Origin: Sternotherus odoratus
Lineage: Eukaryota > Chordata > Testudines > Kinosternidae
Reading direction: 5' to 3'
DNA: 64,000 nt
NCBI GenBank assembly: GCA_032164245.1
Contig: JAVMKO010000001.1
Location: forward strand, 13,119,603-13,183,602
Shown: piece after piece, positions 35,401 to 46,977 of the stretch
Numbering within the stretch: position 1 is the first letter of the stretch
Layout: every line of letters begins with the position of its first letter
Position numbers and translations under genes: made by a program
Notes under the pieces: model-generated
Database searches by the model: none
The model's input: only the letters and a program-made list of their open reading frames with translations
Told to the model about the DNA's origin: nothing

Positions 35401-36458
35401 GGTAGAGTTCTGCTCCAGCATTCCTAAATCGTGATCTGTGTCTTTCCTCTGGGATCCCCAGAAAACAGTCAGCTCACATGGTTTGGCTCTCTTCCTTGCA
35501 GAGAAAAGCCTAGTTACCTGTGAAAGCAGAAGGAAGAGGAGTCAATCGTGTGGTGATCAGTTAGGACCTGGACTGTGGTCTCCACCTCATTTCATAGAGG
35601 CCACCCAACTGTCATCAGACAGCACCAACTACAGGTCAACAGTAGCTGGGCTGAATTCAGTCACCTGTAGATATGCCTATACCTTTACCAATACTATGAG
35701 CCAAAGGCCATTTTATAATGATAAATAGCCACTGTCTCTGGACAAAAGTGATCATTTGATCAGTTCCTTTGCTCTGAATGGAAATATAACTGGATTTATG
35801 CAACTCAGCACAGATAATATTAAATTTGATAATATTTGAGTCGCTTGTTTTCTAGATCACAGAAATCTTTGCTGTGCAGGCTGAAGGCCAGATGACTGCT
35901 GTACAGGCACTCACAGTCAATTGTTTAGCTTCAGAAGGGATCGGGCCAAAAGCCTGCACTGGTTTCACACCAGTGTCACTACCAGCTTTGGTGATTGTCC
36001 CTCGTTTACACCGGTGCAAGTAAGAGGAGACACAGATTCATTATATTTAAGTGGAGCGGCCCAGCCAGGAACACTGGACTGACACTGCGGAGACACACAG
36101 TCTTGTGCTGTTTATCTAAGTCTGCTGTGCTCTCAATCCAGGGTACTCTAAGGGGTTTTTGGAGGAGTAACAGGGTCCGATGATGTCGAGCATGTGGCCG
36201 AGGAGTGCAGTAACCATGTGTCTTGAGCTCTTGCAAGTACTGCCAGTCCACTGTTAATTGCTACCAGGATCAGGGGCCAAGGGTGGAAGAAAAGGCTCCA
36301 ACTTTCTGCTAAGCAATACAATAGAGTGCTTGCATTGGCAAGCTGGAAGAGCGGGGCAGCGTGCCCAGCTCCCTTTCTCCGTCCTTGTAACGTCTGAGTT
36401 TAAACACAAGTAGCTGAAGTTCTTTAATCAGCAACTATTGTCCTGGATCACCTAACTG
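35401..36458. other. intergenic, little recognised
   Basis: 35940-36030 has hairpin-repeat words (gcactggtttcacaccagtg, cgtttacaccggtgcaagta). Otherwise nothing is seen. Confidence 0.35.
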
Positions 36459-36562
36459 TAGGGTGACCAGATAGCAAGCGTGAAAAATCAGGCCAGGGAG
36501 TGGGAGGGTAATAGGCACCTACATACCAAATATCAGGACTGTCCCTATAAAATCGAGACTAC
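36459..36562 (-). mobile_element. 'ctagggtgaccagat' MITE, copy 2
   Basis: tagggtgaccagatagcaag with cgtgaaaaatcaggccaggg and gtaataggcacctacatacc, then gtccctataaaatcgagact. This is the same element as 20792-20914 in the opposite orientation, with a decayed right end. Confidence 0.8.
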
Positions 36563-37592
36563 CTAACTGCTCACCAGACTGCTGGCTCAGTAGAGCGAGG
36601 AAGGCATCACGCTGTGATATGAGACTCCAACGTAAGCACTTCACCATGGGTTCTGCGCGAGGGGCGGTAGGGCTGAGCTGCTACTCCCAGTAGCAAGGGG
36701 TTGTGCTGTGTCACTCACAAGAATGTCTCACAACTCTGCTGCCCTACCACAGAGGGTTGTGAGATTAGTGGACATGATATCAGTGAGGAGGAGACGGTAA
36801 TCAGGTAGTTACTTATCAGCCAGAGATATGGCCATCCTTAGGTATATGCAGCATATGCTTGGAATCCTTTGCTGCCTCGTCCCTTCTGCTGCAGTGTCTT
36901 CTGCGTACGAAGCCCAGTGTGTGTCAGCAAGGGGCTGGGGTTCTTCTGGGGGTCCGCAGGCAGGGGTGGTCAAAACTAAAGCTCATTTAAAAACTATCTC
37001 CGCTCTACAATGAGTCAGGACCGCTTGGCTGGTCTGGCTATTCTTGCAATCGAACAAGACGTCACTTGGTGTTTGTCAGACGATGACATTCTTACTGATT
37101 TTGCAGCCAGAAAAAGCTAGGGAGATTTCTGTTAATTAAAAACAAATCCTTGTTTCAATAGGACTTTCCAATAAAATGTTGACAAATTTAAAAAAATGAT
37201 ATGATTTGCATCATTCTGTCAATAAATCAGAATTTTTTCTATTGCTCTGCTACTTTAGTGCAAGCGTAGTCCCTCGGCGGTATAGTCTGCTTAATCTGTT
37301 TAAATTGTTTTTAATGAAGTGCATGTGGGAAGTTTTCCAATACTGGAAGCTTATGGTTGCGTTGCTAAGAGCAAGTCGGGCACAAGGGCACCAGTTTAAT
37401 AATACTGCCTGGCCCTAGGGCCCCATAAGTCCTAAGGAGAGAGCCTGGGACTAAAGAAGGATCCAGGGATAACTCAGACACCTGGGCCTTACGAGGACTG
37501 AGAGAGCTCATGCTGGACAAGCAGACACAAGGAGGAGCAACAAGTGGGCTGGTTCCTGTGAAGGGTGGACACGCCAAAGACTGTTGTGGTAC
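36563..37592. other. no feature recognised
   Basis: Non-coding. Confidence 0.4.
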
Positions 37593-37600
37593 ATCTACAC

Positions 37601-38069
37601 CAGGGATCGGCAACCTTTGGCGCACGCCTGCCAGGGTAGGCCCCCTGGTGGGCCAGGCTGGTTTATTTACCTGCCGCATCTGCAGGTTCGGTCAATCTAG
37701 GGTGACCAGCTGTCCCAATTTTATAGGAATAGTCCCAATTTTGGGGTCTTTTTCTTATATAGGCCCCTATTCCTCCCCACCCCACCCTCTGTCCAGATTT
37801 TTCACATTTGATGTCTGGTCGTCTGGTCACCCTAGGTCGATTGCAGCTCCCACTGGCCGCGGTTCACTGCTTCAAGGCAATGGCAGCTGAGCTCAGCACA
37901 TCCTTCGGGCAGAGCCGCTTCCCGCAACCCCCGCTGGCCTGGAGCAGCGAACCGGGGCCAGTGGGAGCTGCGATTGGCCGAACCTGCAGCCATGTTAGGT
38001 CAGCCAATCGGCCCAGCCCGCCAGGGGGCTTACCCCAGCGGGCCGCAGACCAAAGGTTGCTGATCCCTG
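37601..38069. mobile_element. hAT-type element with perfect 8-bp TSD, carrying a nested MITE
   Basis: The left end cagggatcggcaacctttgg and right end caaaggttgctgatccctg are inverted repeats. The flanks are identical 8-mers, atctacac, at 37593-37600 and 38070-38077. The interior has long inverted arms (gcagctcccactggccgcgg against cggggccagtgggagctgcg). The TIRs differ from the 'caggggtgggcaaac' elements, so this is a second hAT family. A MITE is inserted at 37697-37835. No transposase is present. Confidence 0.93.
37697..37835 (+). mobile_element. 'ctagggtgaccagat' MITE, copy 3, inserted in the hAT element
   Basis: The ends ctagggtgaccagctgtccc and tgtctggtcgtctggtcaccctag are inverted; the right end carries an extra tctggtcg duplication. 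The flanks gtcaat (37691-37696) and gtcgat (37836-37841) are a possible short target duplication. Splitting the arm of the surrounding hAT element shows that it is the younger insertion. Confidence 0.85.
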
Positions 38070-38077
38070 ATCTACAC

Positions 38078-39229
38078 AGCCCACGGCAGCAAGCGTCCCA
38101 GCCGGGATCAACCGCCCTGGGCTCACTCGACCACTAAAGACAGCTGTGTAGACAGAGCTTTGAAGTTGTGGCTCAGGCTCTGAAGCCGGTGGGGTGGGGA
38201 GAGGTGGGCTTCAGAACCTGAGCTTCAGCCCGAGACTACGTGGCTCGTTTCGCATGGTAACTCAAGCCTAAATCTGTCAACCCAGACTGGGTGGCTTGCT
38301 GCCAGGGGCTGTGTAGCCAGTTCCTTAGGCTGTGCAGAACAGGGCTCGATTCCAGAGCTGGGGAAAGGCCGTGGGACCCCAGGAAGGGCTCAGTTTGATA
38401 CACGGGACATTTTGTCACCCTGGAAGGGGTGTGAACTAGTCGCTTTGCAGCGGGGGGGGGGGGAGGAGGGGGCTTGAGCGGTGTGCAAAGGTGGATGGCC
38501 TACAGGGAGTGCCCGAGAGGAAGAACCCCTGCAATGCAGTGTCCAGACACCCAGGGGTGTCCTTGAGACCGGGGCACCCTGTTACACAACTGGGATCTAA
38601 TAGCATCACAGGGCGAAAGGTGTGTTGAGAAGAGACCGGGGTCCGTGCATTGGTGAAGATCCAACCTGCGGCCGGAGAACGTTTGTTAGTGCCTCAGCAA
38701 AAAGGAGAGCCAGAGTGCGAGGAGTTAATTTGAAGACAACCTTCCCTCTCTGCCCTTGCCACTATATTTCTGACACAGGATGGCAAGTATCACTGACCCT
38801 GGAACTGGACAGGTCTTCCCACCATGCAGTGTGTGATGGGCACCTTCCATTATAAACATGCTCTGCTCAGCTCTCTGAGGCAGGTCAAGCAGCCATTTGG
38901 CAGACTGATCTGTGGTGTATCTGAATGGGGGGATGCTGAGTGAATCTGATTTTCAGCTCCTCCAGCATATAAACAGTCGAGATTATCTGCCTAGGAACAG
39001 GGTTGGCATTTACAAAGACTCTTACTTAGTAGGAAACTTTCCACTCAGTTTCCACTTAGTCTTGGATTTAGATAATTGAAAGCTTATCCGGAACTCTTAA
39101 CACCCTTGTGCTTCCAAACAAAACACACCAAGACAGCCTATTCTGAACCTCAGGAAAGAAAGGCTTAGAAGAACTCAAAAGGGTTTGAGAGGGCTAATTA
39201 ACTCTGGAAGAATACTATAACCAACTCTC
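38078..39229. other. no feature recognised
   Basis: Possibly old repeat to about 38280 (gctgtgtagacagagctttg is reminiscent of the 'gtctacac' families). A G-run lies at about 38452. No gene is seen. Confidence 0.35.
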
Positions 39230-39301
39230 TGTGTGTGTGTGTGTGTGTTTGTAGGTGCATCCGTGTGTGCATACAGACATATGTATGTATATACACACAC
39301 G
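39230..39301. repeat. (TG)n-rich tract
   Basis: GT repeats at 39231-39250 are followed by imperfect TG and TA/CA alternation to 39301. Confidence 0.85.
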
Positions 39302-39394
39302 CCCACCCTGCACTGGATGAACTGAGAACTGCTCTGCTTTGTTATAGGCCTTATGCTGATAGCCGTTGAAGGGAGATTCTCCTTTAATTTGAGT

Positions 39395-39470
39395 GGTAGA
39401 GGCCTGTGCTTTTGGAACAAGAAGATCTGAGTTCTAGACTCGCTGCTGCGGCAAACTTCTAAAAATGGTC
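39395..39470 (+). repeat. MIR-like SINE head fragment
   Basis: gtggtagaggcctgtgcttt with agaagatctgagttctagac resembles the tRNA-derived head of the MIR-like SINEs. Confidence 0.45.
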
Positions 39471-41099
39471 ATTCAAAGCAGCGTTCGTGAAATTATAAGA
39501 TGGTAATCGATTTCTGAAAATATTATGCCTGGGCCCTTCCTTCAGCAACTTGAATTTTGTTACCTGAGTTAAGTGTACTTTAAAGGAATTTGACCTCGAC
39601 CTATTCTTCCCGGTGCCAAACATTTGTCTACCACAGTCAGAAAGCGATCAATAAAATATAGCCATCACTCCATTTTCCTGTTTTCAGAAGTCTGGTTTGG
39701 GAATCCGGTTCATAGGACATAGCTGAGCTTTGGGGCTGCTGCTGTCTGTTATTTTTATGGGAATCAGGTAGATGTGGGAATTCCAGTGTGTGCAGGAACT
39801 GAGCAAAAAGCCTCCATGAGCAAAAAGCCTTTGTATATGGGGTAATAAACTTATATGGTAATAATTCTGCATGGCTAGCTCCGGTGACACTAAACATGAT
39901 GGACCCAACCTGGGACCATGTCATGATATTTTTGTCAGTAGCTTTATACTATGGACAAATGTTGCCCATTTTATGATGATCCAACCTGATTGCTTAGAGT
40001 ATCGCTAAACATAAAGGGAAATGTATAATCTTCTTCTCTGCAGTGGCTGAGATTGGTCCAGTAGCCTCTTTCTTGGTCTCTGAGGGTATCACTATTTAAT
40101 TTCAGTTAACACAGGAAAAGTACTTTGAGGATGAAAACCAAGTGCCAAGTACTATTTCCTTTAATTAACTCAGAGCTGATTCTGATGCATGAATGTCTCC
40201 ATTCGCATTCCAAGCATCTATGGGGATTAGAATACAGCCACCAGACTCACGTCACTTACCACTCCGTCACCCAACTTGAAACCGCATCTCTCTAATGATA
40301 CCATCTCTTAGTAATTAAAACTGCCCCTCCAGCGCTAGGAAGGCCTGGCTTTGAAAGCAGTACGTGAATCCACAAGCAGGAAATCAGCACTGCCTTTCCT
40401 CCCCACCGAGAGATATAAAAGGACCGCTGCCGATCAAGGCCCATTGATCAGCACAAGGAGGTGAGCAAAGGGAGAAGCAGTCATGTAACAGATGCAGCAT
40501 GAGGTCACCACCCCCCTGTCTGCTGAGGGTGCTGATGGGCTGAAGGGAGCCACTCGGGCTGGAGCATGGGATCAGGGAGCCTTCCCCCCATCACAGGGTT
40601 CTACAGCTCAGACTCCAGCCGATCCCGAACGTCTACATAGCCATTTTAAAACCCCTGTGGGCCTGAATCAGCCGACTCAGGCCAGCCACGGCTCCTTCAT
40701 TGCTTCCTAGACCTTCCTTCTCTTCCCTGTGCCAGCTGCAGTCATCCTAGGCCTAGCTGCTCTCTTCCTGGGCCTGCTGCTAACTGTTAATGACTTCTGG
40801 TAGTGAAGAAGCAAGAGGAAACAAATTGCTGCGGATGGATTACATTTCCCCTAGGCAGGAATCCAATTTTGCTGCACTCAGGTTTGGCGCTTTTATTCTA
40901 TGTGGAGAGGGAGCCAACCAGCCAAGGGACAAAGAGCATTATAAGCCCCTGAAAGCCTCTGGATAGATCTGCCAAAAGATGGGGCACTTGTGTGACCCCT
41001 AAGACTTCTCCAAGATTCTACTGACAACAATGGTGACATTTTTGAAGCTATCGCTGCCTGGGGCACATGAGTATAATTTTTCATCTGAGGACCTCAACG
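39471..41099. other. no feature recognised
   Basis: About 1.6 kb of apparently unique non-coding sequence between the two genes. Confidence 0.4.
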
Positions 41100-41270
41100 T
41101 CGTTCGCAGAGATGAGCTATTAAAGCCTCGCAGGACTTCTGGGGATGTAGGTACTGTACATATTTTCCAGGAGGTAGATGGAGGGGCAGCGAGGTTAAGT
41201 GGTTTGCCCAATTTCACACAGACAAGATCCCAGGAGACCCATCTGTAACCGTTAAGCCATGCTCATTTGG
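41100..41270 (-). repeat. MIR-like SINE
   Basis: catattttccaggaggtaga, gaggttaagtggtttgccca and gtaaccgttaagccatgct are the antisense core and head. Diverged. Confidence 0.55.
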
Positions 41271-42108
41271 TTCCACTACAGCTTTGTGTGGAATGCAGTG
41301 TCGCATATGGAAAAGCAGAGAAACACTTAGCTATTAAACTCTGGCCTCTGTTCTACTTCATATACCTGTGGAAAAATGCCTATTCTCACTCTCAGACCCA
41401 CCAAGAAATAATGTATTTGATTCACACTTAGGCTAGAATAATTGGCCGTGACTGAAATATAATTGGCCATGGGTAATTGTTTATTGCACAGTGAAAACTG
41501 ACACTAATCTGTAGCCCACTGTAACATTACCCTTGCGTAAAACATGCTGAATTGCTGTGCTGCTCACTTCGACCTTCTGTCTAGTGTAGCTGTAGGAGGC
41601 TATAAAATGCAAGAACTCTTAAGACTTGATCTGGCATGGTGCAGAAACCCCTTGAACACAGTGGGAGCTGAGGGCACTTCGTACCTCACAGGATTAGGCC
41701 CTTAGCAAAGCTCATATGCTCAGTCCTAGTAAATTACACATCTGCGCATTTTTACATGCATTTGATCATATGTTTGATCCTAGTGCACTGTCTTGGTTTT
41801 ATACCAGGTACATGAAAGCCTCCAGACCTGCAGCTCGGGACCTTGGTGTGAATTTTTTTTTCCCTATGGGAGGAAGATGCCGGAGAAGGTGACGAAATAA
41901 ATAATAGTACTGAGACTTGCAATTCTGTACAGCACTTTATGTCCTCAAATCAAAACAACAGTGGTGAGGAGATACTACCTCTACCATATTTTGGAACCTA
42001 GCAGTTGGAGTAGAACATAATTGCAATACTAAGTAGCTTCTGGAATAGGGTCTCACTTCTGGAGTTAACCATATGGAAATGTGGCCAGGGCAGGATCTTC
42101 TCTATGGC
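41271..42108. other. no feature recognised
   Basis: Non-coding, AT-rich. Confidence 0.4.
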
Positions 42109-42352
42109 TGGTCAAATATTTTTTTTCTCCTTTCCATGAAAAGTTTCGATATTCTGTTGTGGTGGTGGCAAAATGGGGGAGGGGAATAAGTGCTCAAAAT
42201 CAGGAAAGGCTGTAGCTGAAATATTTTGGTGTTCAGCCAAACTTTGGGGTCAAAAAGTTGCCATTTTCTGTGGGAAACGCATGGCAATGAAAATATTTTT
42301 GGTTTTGTCAAAATTTTCAGCAAGGAAAAAAAATTCTGTGTTCTGACTGGCT
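42109..42352. repeat. AT-rich 'ctggtcaaaatttt' element, copy 3
   Basis: The left end ggctggtcaaatattttttt and right end ctgtgttctgactggctcta are loosely inverted. The interior has gccattttctgtgggaaacg and tggttttgtcaaaattttca. Confidence 0.55.
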
Positions 42353-42484
42353 CTAGCCACTAACTGTGAGTGCATCCATGGTATTCTGGTATGTGGATTC
42401 CACAACTCAGACAGTTTGTGCTGAGGTGCAGATCTAAAGGATATAGGCAGCATAAAGCGAGCACAGAACTGAGAGAAGTATTCG

Positions 42485-42545
42485 TAGATGTTCAGGCCTG
42501 GACAGACCATTGGAATCATCTAGTCTGGCCTCCTGCGTGACACAG
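42485..42545 (-). mobile_element. CR1 3' terminal fragment, older subfamily
   Basis: tggacagaccattggaatca and tctagtctggcctcctgcgt is the antisense end seen in the copy at 1670-2105. Confidence 0.65.
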
Positions 42546-42549
42546 TCAC

Positions 42550-42892
42550 TGAATTTCAGTGTCACTATCCCCATTTCACAGCGGAGAAAACTGAGGACAC
42601 AGGGAGCTTATTATCTTATCCCATGAGGAGCTTGCCAAGCCAATTTGTGGCAGCCTTATCAGCCAAGTGCAGAGCCCTCACACCACCAGCAAATCTTATC
42701 AGAGGGCAGTCATCCATGACAGGTGACGCTGTCTGTCTCTGGCCACAGCCGCATGTAGGACGCTCTCGTGGGCCCCAGGTGTGAAGGCTGGCTGAACATT
42801 GACCCTGGCCCATTTGAAATTGATAGAGGGAGGTGAAGGGATTTTACCCAAGGCCATACATCAGATCGGTGGCAATACTGGGATAGGATCTC
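42550..42892. repeat. MIR-like fragment and unassigned sequence
   Basis: atccccatttcacagcggag with aaaactgaggacacaggg (42568-42605) is an antisense MIR word pair. The remaining 250 bp are not recognised. Confidence 0.45.
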
Positions 42893-43143
42893 AGCTAGAG
42901 AGTGTGTGGTTGGTAGACAGGCCACCGGACTGGTATTCAAGAGAGCTGTGCTCTGTTCCCTCCTCCACCACTAATCTGACCTGGGGCAAATCATTTAATC
43001 TCTCAGTGCCTCCTGTTTCCCTTTGTCTGTGTATTTAGATGGTAAGTACTTTGGGGTAGGGGCTGTGTCCTACGAAGATTTGTACAACGCCTAGCACAAT
43101 GAGAGCCCAGTCTGGACTGAGGCCTCTATTGTAATATAAATAA
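42893..43143 (+). repeat. near full-length MIR-like tRNA-derived SINE
   Basis: The head is gtgtggttggtagacaggcc and ccggactggtattcaagaga, a weak A/B-box layout. The core is tctgacctggggcaaatcat and ctctcagtgcctcctgtttc. The tail is gtacaacgcctagcacaatg and tctattgtaatataaataa. It is the most complete of the MIR-like copies in the window. Confidence 0.75.
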
Positions 43144-43516
43144 CAGCTCTCCTCATTCCTCCTGGGCCACACTACTGCACCTTGTCTTAACATTTTTGGC
43201 AACCCGAATGTGCCTAGACTAAAACTGATGCTGGAAACAGTGTTTTGTGTGGCCGGCATTCTGAGCTTGGATGAAATATCAAAGTTGCTGTGACTGAAAT
43301 TAAAATAATTTGTGGTTAAATGGAGAAAAGTGGAAATTTATAGCAATTACTTGAGATTTATTGCAGTTGACAGGCTTTGTTAGTTTAATCTGTTAGCCAT
43401 GTTCTGTCGTGTTCTTTCATTCAGGCCTCTGGATGTTTTTCCTTTTTGGGATGGAAACCTTTGTTCCTGTGATGGGGGATTCTCTGGACCTGGGAGACTT
43501 TATATTTCTGTGAATA
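43144..43516. other. no feature recognised
   Basis: Non-coding. Confidence 0.4.
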
Positions 43517-43653
43517 CCCTGTTTCCCCGAAAGTAAGACATCCCCCGAAAATAAGACGTACTTCCAGTTTTGCCTCTCGCTGTAATATAATGTAATGTAA
43601 TTTTGGGAGCAAAAATTAATATAAGACACTGTCTTATTTTCGGGGAAACACGG
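43517..43653. mobile_element. mariner/Tc1-like MITE with TA target duplication
   Basis: ccctgtttccccgaaagtaa at the left and cttattttcggggaaacacgg at the right are inverted repeats of about 22 bases, flanked by TA on both sides (43515-43516 and 43654-43655). Within, cccccgaaaataagacg repeats the terminal word. At 137 bp it has no coding capacity. Confidence 0.85.
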
Positions 43654-43669
43654 TAGGAGAAATTGGGGT

Positions 43670-44433
43670 TTTATTGGGATAGGATTAAAATTCAAAATGA
43701 TCTGGACAAACTGGAGAAATGGTCTGAAGTAAACAGGATGACGTTCAATAAGGACAAATGCAAAATACTCCATTTAGGAAGGAACAATCAGTTGCACACA
43801 TACAAATTGGCAAATGACTGCCCAGGAAGGAGTACTGCAGAAAGGGATCTGGGGGTCATAGATGATCACAAGCTAACTATGAGGCAACAGTGAAATGCCG
43901 TTGCAAAAAAAGAAAACCTCATTCTGGGATGTATTAGCAGGAGAATTGTAAGCAAGACACTAGAAGTAATTCTTCTGCTCTACTCTGCACTGATTAGGCC
44001 TCAACTGGAGTATTGTGTCCAGTACTGGGTGCCACATTCCAGGAAGGATGTGAACAAATTGGAAAGAGTCCAGAGAAGAGCAACAAAAATGATTAAAGGT
44101 CAAGAAAACATGACCTGTGAGGGAAGATTGGGGGGGGAAATGGGTTTGTTTAGTCTGAAAAAGAGACGATTGCAAGGGGACAGGATAACAGTTTTCAAGT
44201 ATGTAAAAGGTTGTTACAAGGAGGAGGAAGAAAATTTGTTTTTCTTAACCTCTGAGGCTAGGACAAGAAGCAATGGGCTTAAATTGCAGCAAGGGAAGTT
44301 TGTGTTGGACATTAGAAAAAGCTTCCCAACTGTCATGGTGGTTAGGCACTGGAATAAGTTACCTAGGGAGGTTGTGGAGTCTCCATCAGTGGAGATTTTT
44401 AAGATCTGATTAGCCAAACACCTGTCAGGAATG
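43670..44433 (+). mobile_element. CR1 LINE, 5' segment of a copy split by a hAT element
   Basis: The reading frame shows CR1 ORF2 C-terminal words such as MTFNKDKCKILHLGRNNQLH and LERVQRRATKMIKGQENMTC, with stops and frameshifts between. It differs from the copy at 22440 enough to be another subfamily. It continues at 44995 after the hAT insertion. Confidence 0.93.
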
Positions 44434-44441
44434 GTCTAGAT

Positions 44442-44986
44442 CAGGGGTGAGAGAACTTTTTGAGGGCCACATCTGGGTGGGGAAATTGCATGCAGGGCCA
44501 TGAATGTAAGGCTGGGGCAGAGGATTGGGGTGCAGGAAGGGGTGTGGGGTGCAGCAGGGGGCTCAGGGCAGGCGTTCAGGGTGTAGGAAGGCTGTGGGGT
44601 GCGGTAGGGGGCTCAGGGCATGGGGCTGGCGTGAGGACTCCGGTGCCGCTTACCTGGAGTGGTTACAGGGTGGCAGCGGTGTCGTACTACTAAGGCAGAC
44701 TTCCTGCCTGCCCTGGACCTGCACTGCTCCCGGAAACGGCCAGCACTATGTCCCTGCGGCCCCTGGAGATGCAGGCAGATGGAAGGCTCTATGAGCTGGC
44801 CTTGCCTGTAGGCACCACCCGCCATGGCTCCCATTGGCCGGAAACGGGGAACTGCTGCCAATGGGAGCTTCGGGTGTGGAACCCATAGGTGAGGGCAGTG
44901 TGCAGAGCCCTCTGCCCCCCTCCTCCCCGGATCCAAAGCTCTGAAGGGCCAGATCCAGCCTGCAGGCCATAGTTTGCCCATCCCTG
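44442..44986 (+). mobile_element. hAT-type element with perfect 8-bp TSD, inserted in CR1
   Basis: The left end is caggggtgagagaacttttt and the right end ccatagtttgcccatccctg. Identical 8-mers gtctagat flank it at 44434-44441 and 44987-44994. At 545 bp the interior contains G-rich repeats (ggggtgcagcagggggctca, ggggtgcggtagggggctca) and no transposase. It splits a CR1 element, so the hAT transposition is younger than that CR1. Confidence 0.95.
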
Positions 44987-45071
44987 GTCTAGATAATTAG
45001 TCCTGCCACAAGTGTAGGGGACTGGACTAGATGACCTCTTGAGGTCCCTTCCAGTTCTATGATTCTATGAT
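44987..45071 (+). mobile_element. CR1 LINE, 3' terminus of the split copy
   Basis: aattagtcctgccacaagtg, aggggactggactagatgac and ttccagttctatgattctatga complete the CR1 interrupted at 44433. Confidence 0.92.
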
Positions 45072-45866
45072 CAACCTTAAAAATACTGGGCCAGATTGTG
45101 ATCTCCATTGCAACAGAATAAATCTAACTATTCGGTGGAGTGCAATTGATATCAGAAACTGCACTGTTGTCTCTTGGTCCAGAACACAATTCTTCTGTCC
45201 TCCGCACTCCAATAAAACAAATAAACCAACATAGAAACAGAGCGTGGCTCTTCCCCCAAATTAATATTCAGACATCTGGGAATCATTGTCTTGCCTATAT
45301 TTCTTTGTTGCTGCAATCCAGAGAACGCTGGATTGCACACTGTCCTCCATAAATCCTCCTCCTTCGCTGCACAATTTGCTCGTCGCCACCTGTGTGGGGT
45401 TGTTAAATCATGATGTCGTCTGTGGTTTAAGAGAGGGAATCATCCAGCTCATTTGGTTTGCTCTGCTTTGTCAAGAGACACGTTCTCTAAATCTGGGGGA
45501 ACTTTCATGCTGTACCATCTCGGGGCCAGGCTGTGCCTGTGAAGTACAGGCCTCCGTTGGTGGCCTCCCCCTTCAGAACTGATGAGTGCCACCAACCAGT
45601 AACATGTTACTTATGTCAGTCTTTGGTCACACCTGGGTTTTGTCAAATGCTGATAGATTTCAGATGTATTTTAAACCATAAACCCATTGTTAAGGATTTC
45701 TCCACACTGCGTGAATCAAATGAAATGGGTCTGCAATCTGTTACAGATGTGGGAGGAGGTCTGAGGGGGTCCCTGCCCTGGCTGTTAAAGGATTGTTGTT
45801 GGGGAGGGGGAGTTCTCTACCTGGGGTGTCCGGAGAGGAAGCAAGAGATCAGATTATCCCCAAATT
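45072..45866. other. no feature recognised
   Basis: Non-coding intergenic sequence. Confidence 0.4.
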
Positions 45867-45956
45867 CAATTCATGCTGTTCCCCACACCAACACAATTCA
45901 TGCTGTTCCCCACACCAACACAATTCATGCTGTTCCCCACACCAACACAATTCATG
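45867..45956. repeat. 27-bp minisatellite, 3.3 copies
   Basis: Three identical 27-bp units beginning caattcatgctgttccccac at 45867, 45894 and 45921, plus 9 bp of a fourth. The unit is a multiple of three, so a long open frame (45533-46069) with a repeated HAVPHTNTI word passes through. No other evidence supports a gene there. Confidence 0.97.
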
Positions 45957-45999
45957 ATATGGAAAAATGGAATTTACCTGGTGCAGCTATAGCATCCTT

Positions 46000-46075
46000 T
46001 TGTTCTGTTTGTACAGCGCCTAGCACAATGGGGTGCTGGCTTATAACCAGGGCTCCAAGGTGCTGCTGAAGTACA
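46000..46075 (+). repeat. SINE 3' tail fragment
   Basis: tgtacagcgcctagcacaat with ccaaggtgctgctgaagtac matches the tail of the SINE at 42893-43143. Confidence 0.6.
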
Positions 46076-46972
46076 ATCATTTTAAGGTCCCCTGTGGGAG
46101 TTGTCAGCCGGGGTTAAACCTGGGATCCTCTCATCCACAGTACAGGGGTGTGAAAGGCACATTATTAGCACCAGTCGGTAGAAAGGTGAGCCTTGACCTT
46201 GTGGTCTCCTGGATCCTAGTCCAGTGCGCTTTACTTTAGGCTAAGGGATATTTTGATGGGGGAAGGTGCTCTCATCTGTGGATTACTTCCTAAGTTAGTG
46301 AGACAGGGAGCCTGATTTGATGGAAATGTAGAACAGCCCACAAAAGATACCACATTTGAGAGCTTTGGCTGAAAACAAGGAGAATTTGCACTTCCCTTGA
46401 GGTGTTGCCAGGAAGTGTTGTGTTCCTGAAAGGAGAGGTGTTGGTCCAGCTTTTAGGAGGGTGAGCTCCTCACCGTGACCAGGTGGCAACAGCAGACAAC
46501 CTGCGTTCCACTGTTCTTGGGGTTCTATCCCTGATGGTTGTCAGACTGTGATTTTGAAATCTAGTGTGCACACCACCACTACCAAGAACTGCACCTGTGT
46601 CTGTACCCTGCTCCTTGTGCCCCTGTAATAATCTGACAGCCCAGGAGTTACACACTAGATTTCAAATCTACCACTGTCTAATGACCATCAGGCAAAGAAC
46701 CCAAGACCTTTAGTGCCGCCTTTTACTTCTTGAGCTAAAGGAGTACCTCCTTTATCTGGTTAGGAGTAGTATGCTCTTATCCTCTGTGGATCACGCACTG
46801 GAGATGGACACTCACGCTTAGCCAGGATGTTACACCCATGTTGTGTACCTGTGCAAGGGCCAGTCACAATCTGGCTTTACATGTTTCCACCAGATACCTT
46901 CCTAGGATGGAAAGGGACAATACTTTTGTCATTACACTGCATTACAAACTGTGCCCCTTGCAACCACAGTGC
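46076..46972. other. no feature recognised
   Basis: Non-coding. Confidence 0.4.
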
Positions 46973-46977
46973 ATGAC

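Noticed and set aside
45533..46069. 178-residue open frame with a repeated 9-residue word
   Set aside because: The repeat is a 27-bp minisatellite. There is no splice context, recognisable domain or conservation evidence, and SINE tail sequence lies in its 3' part.
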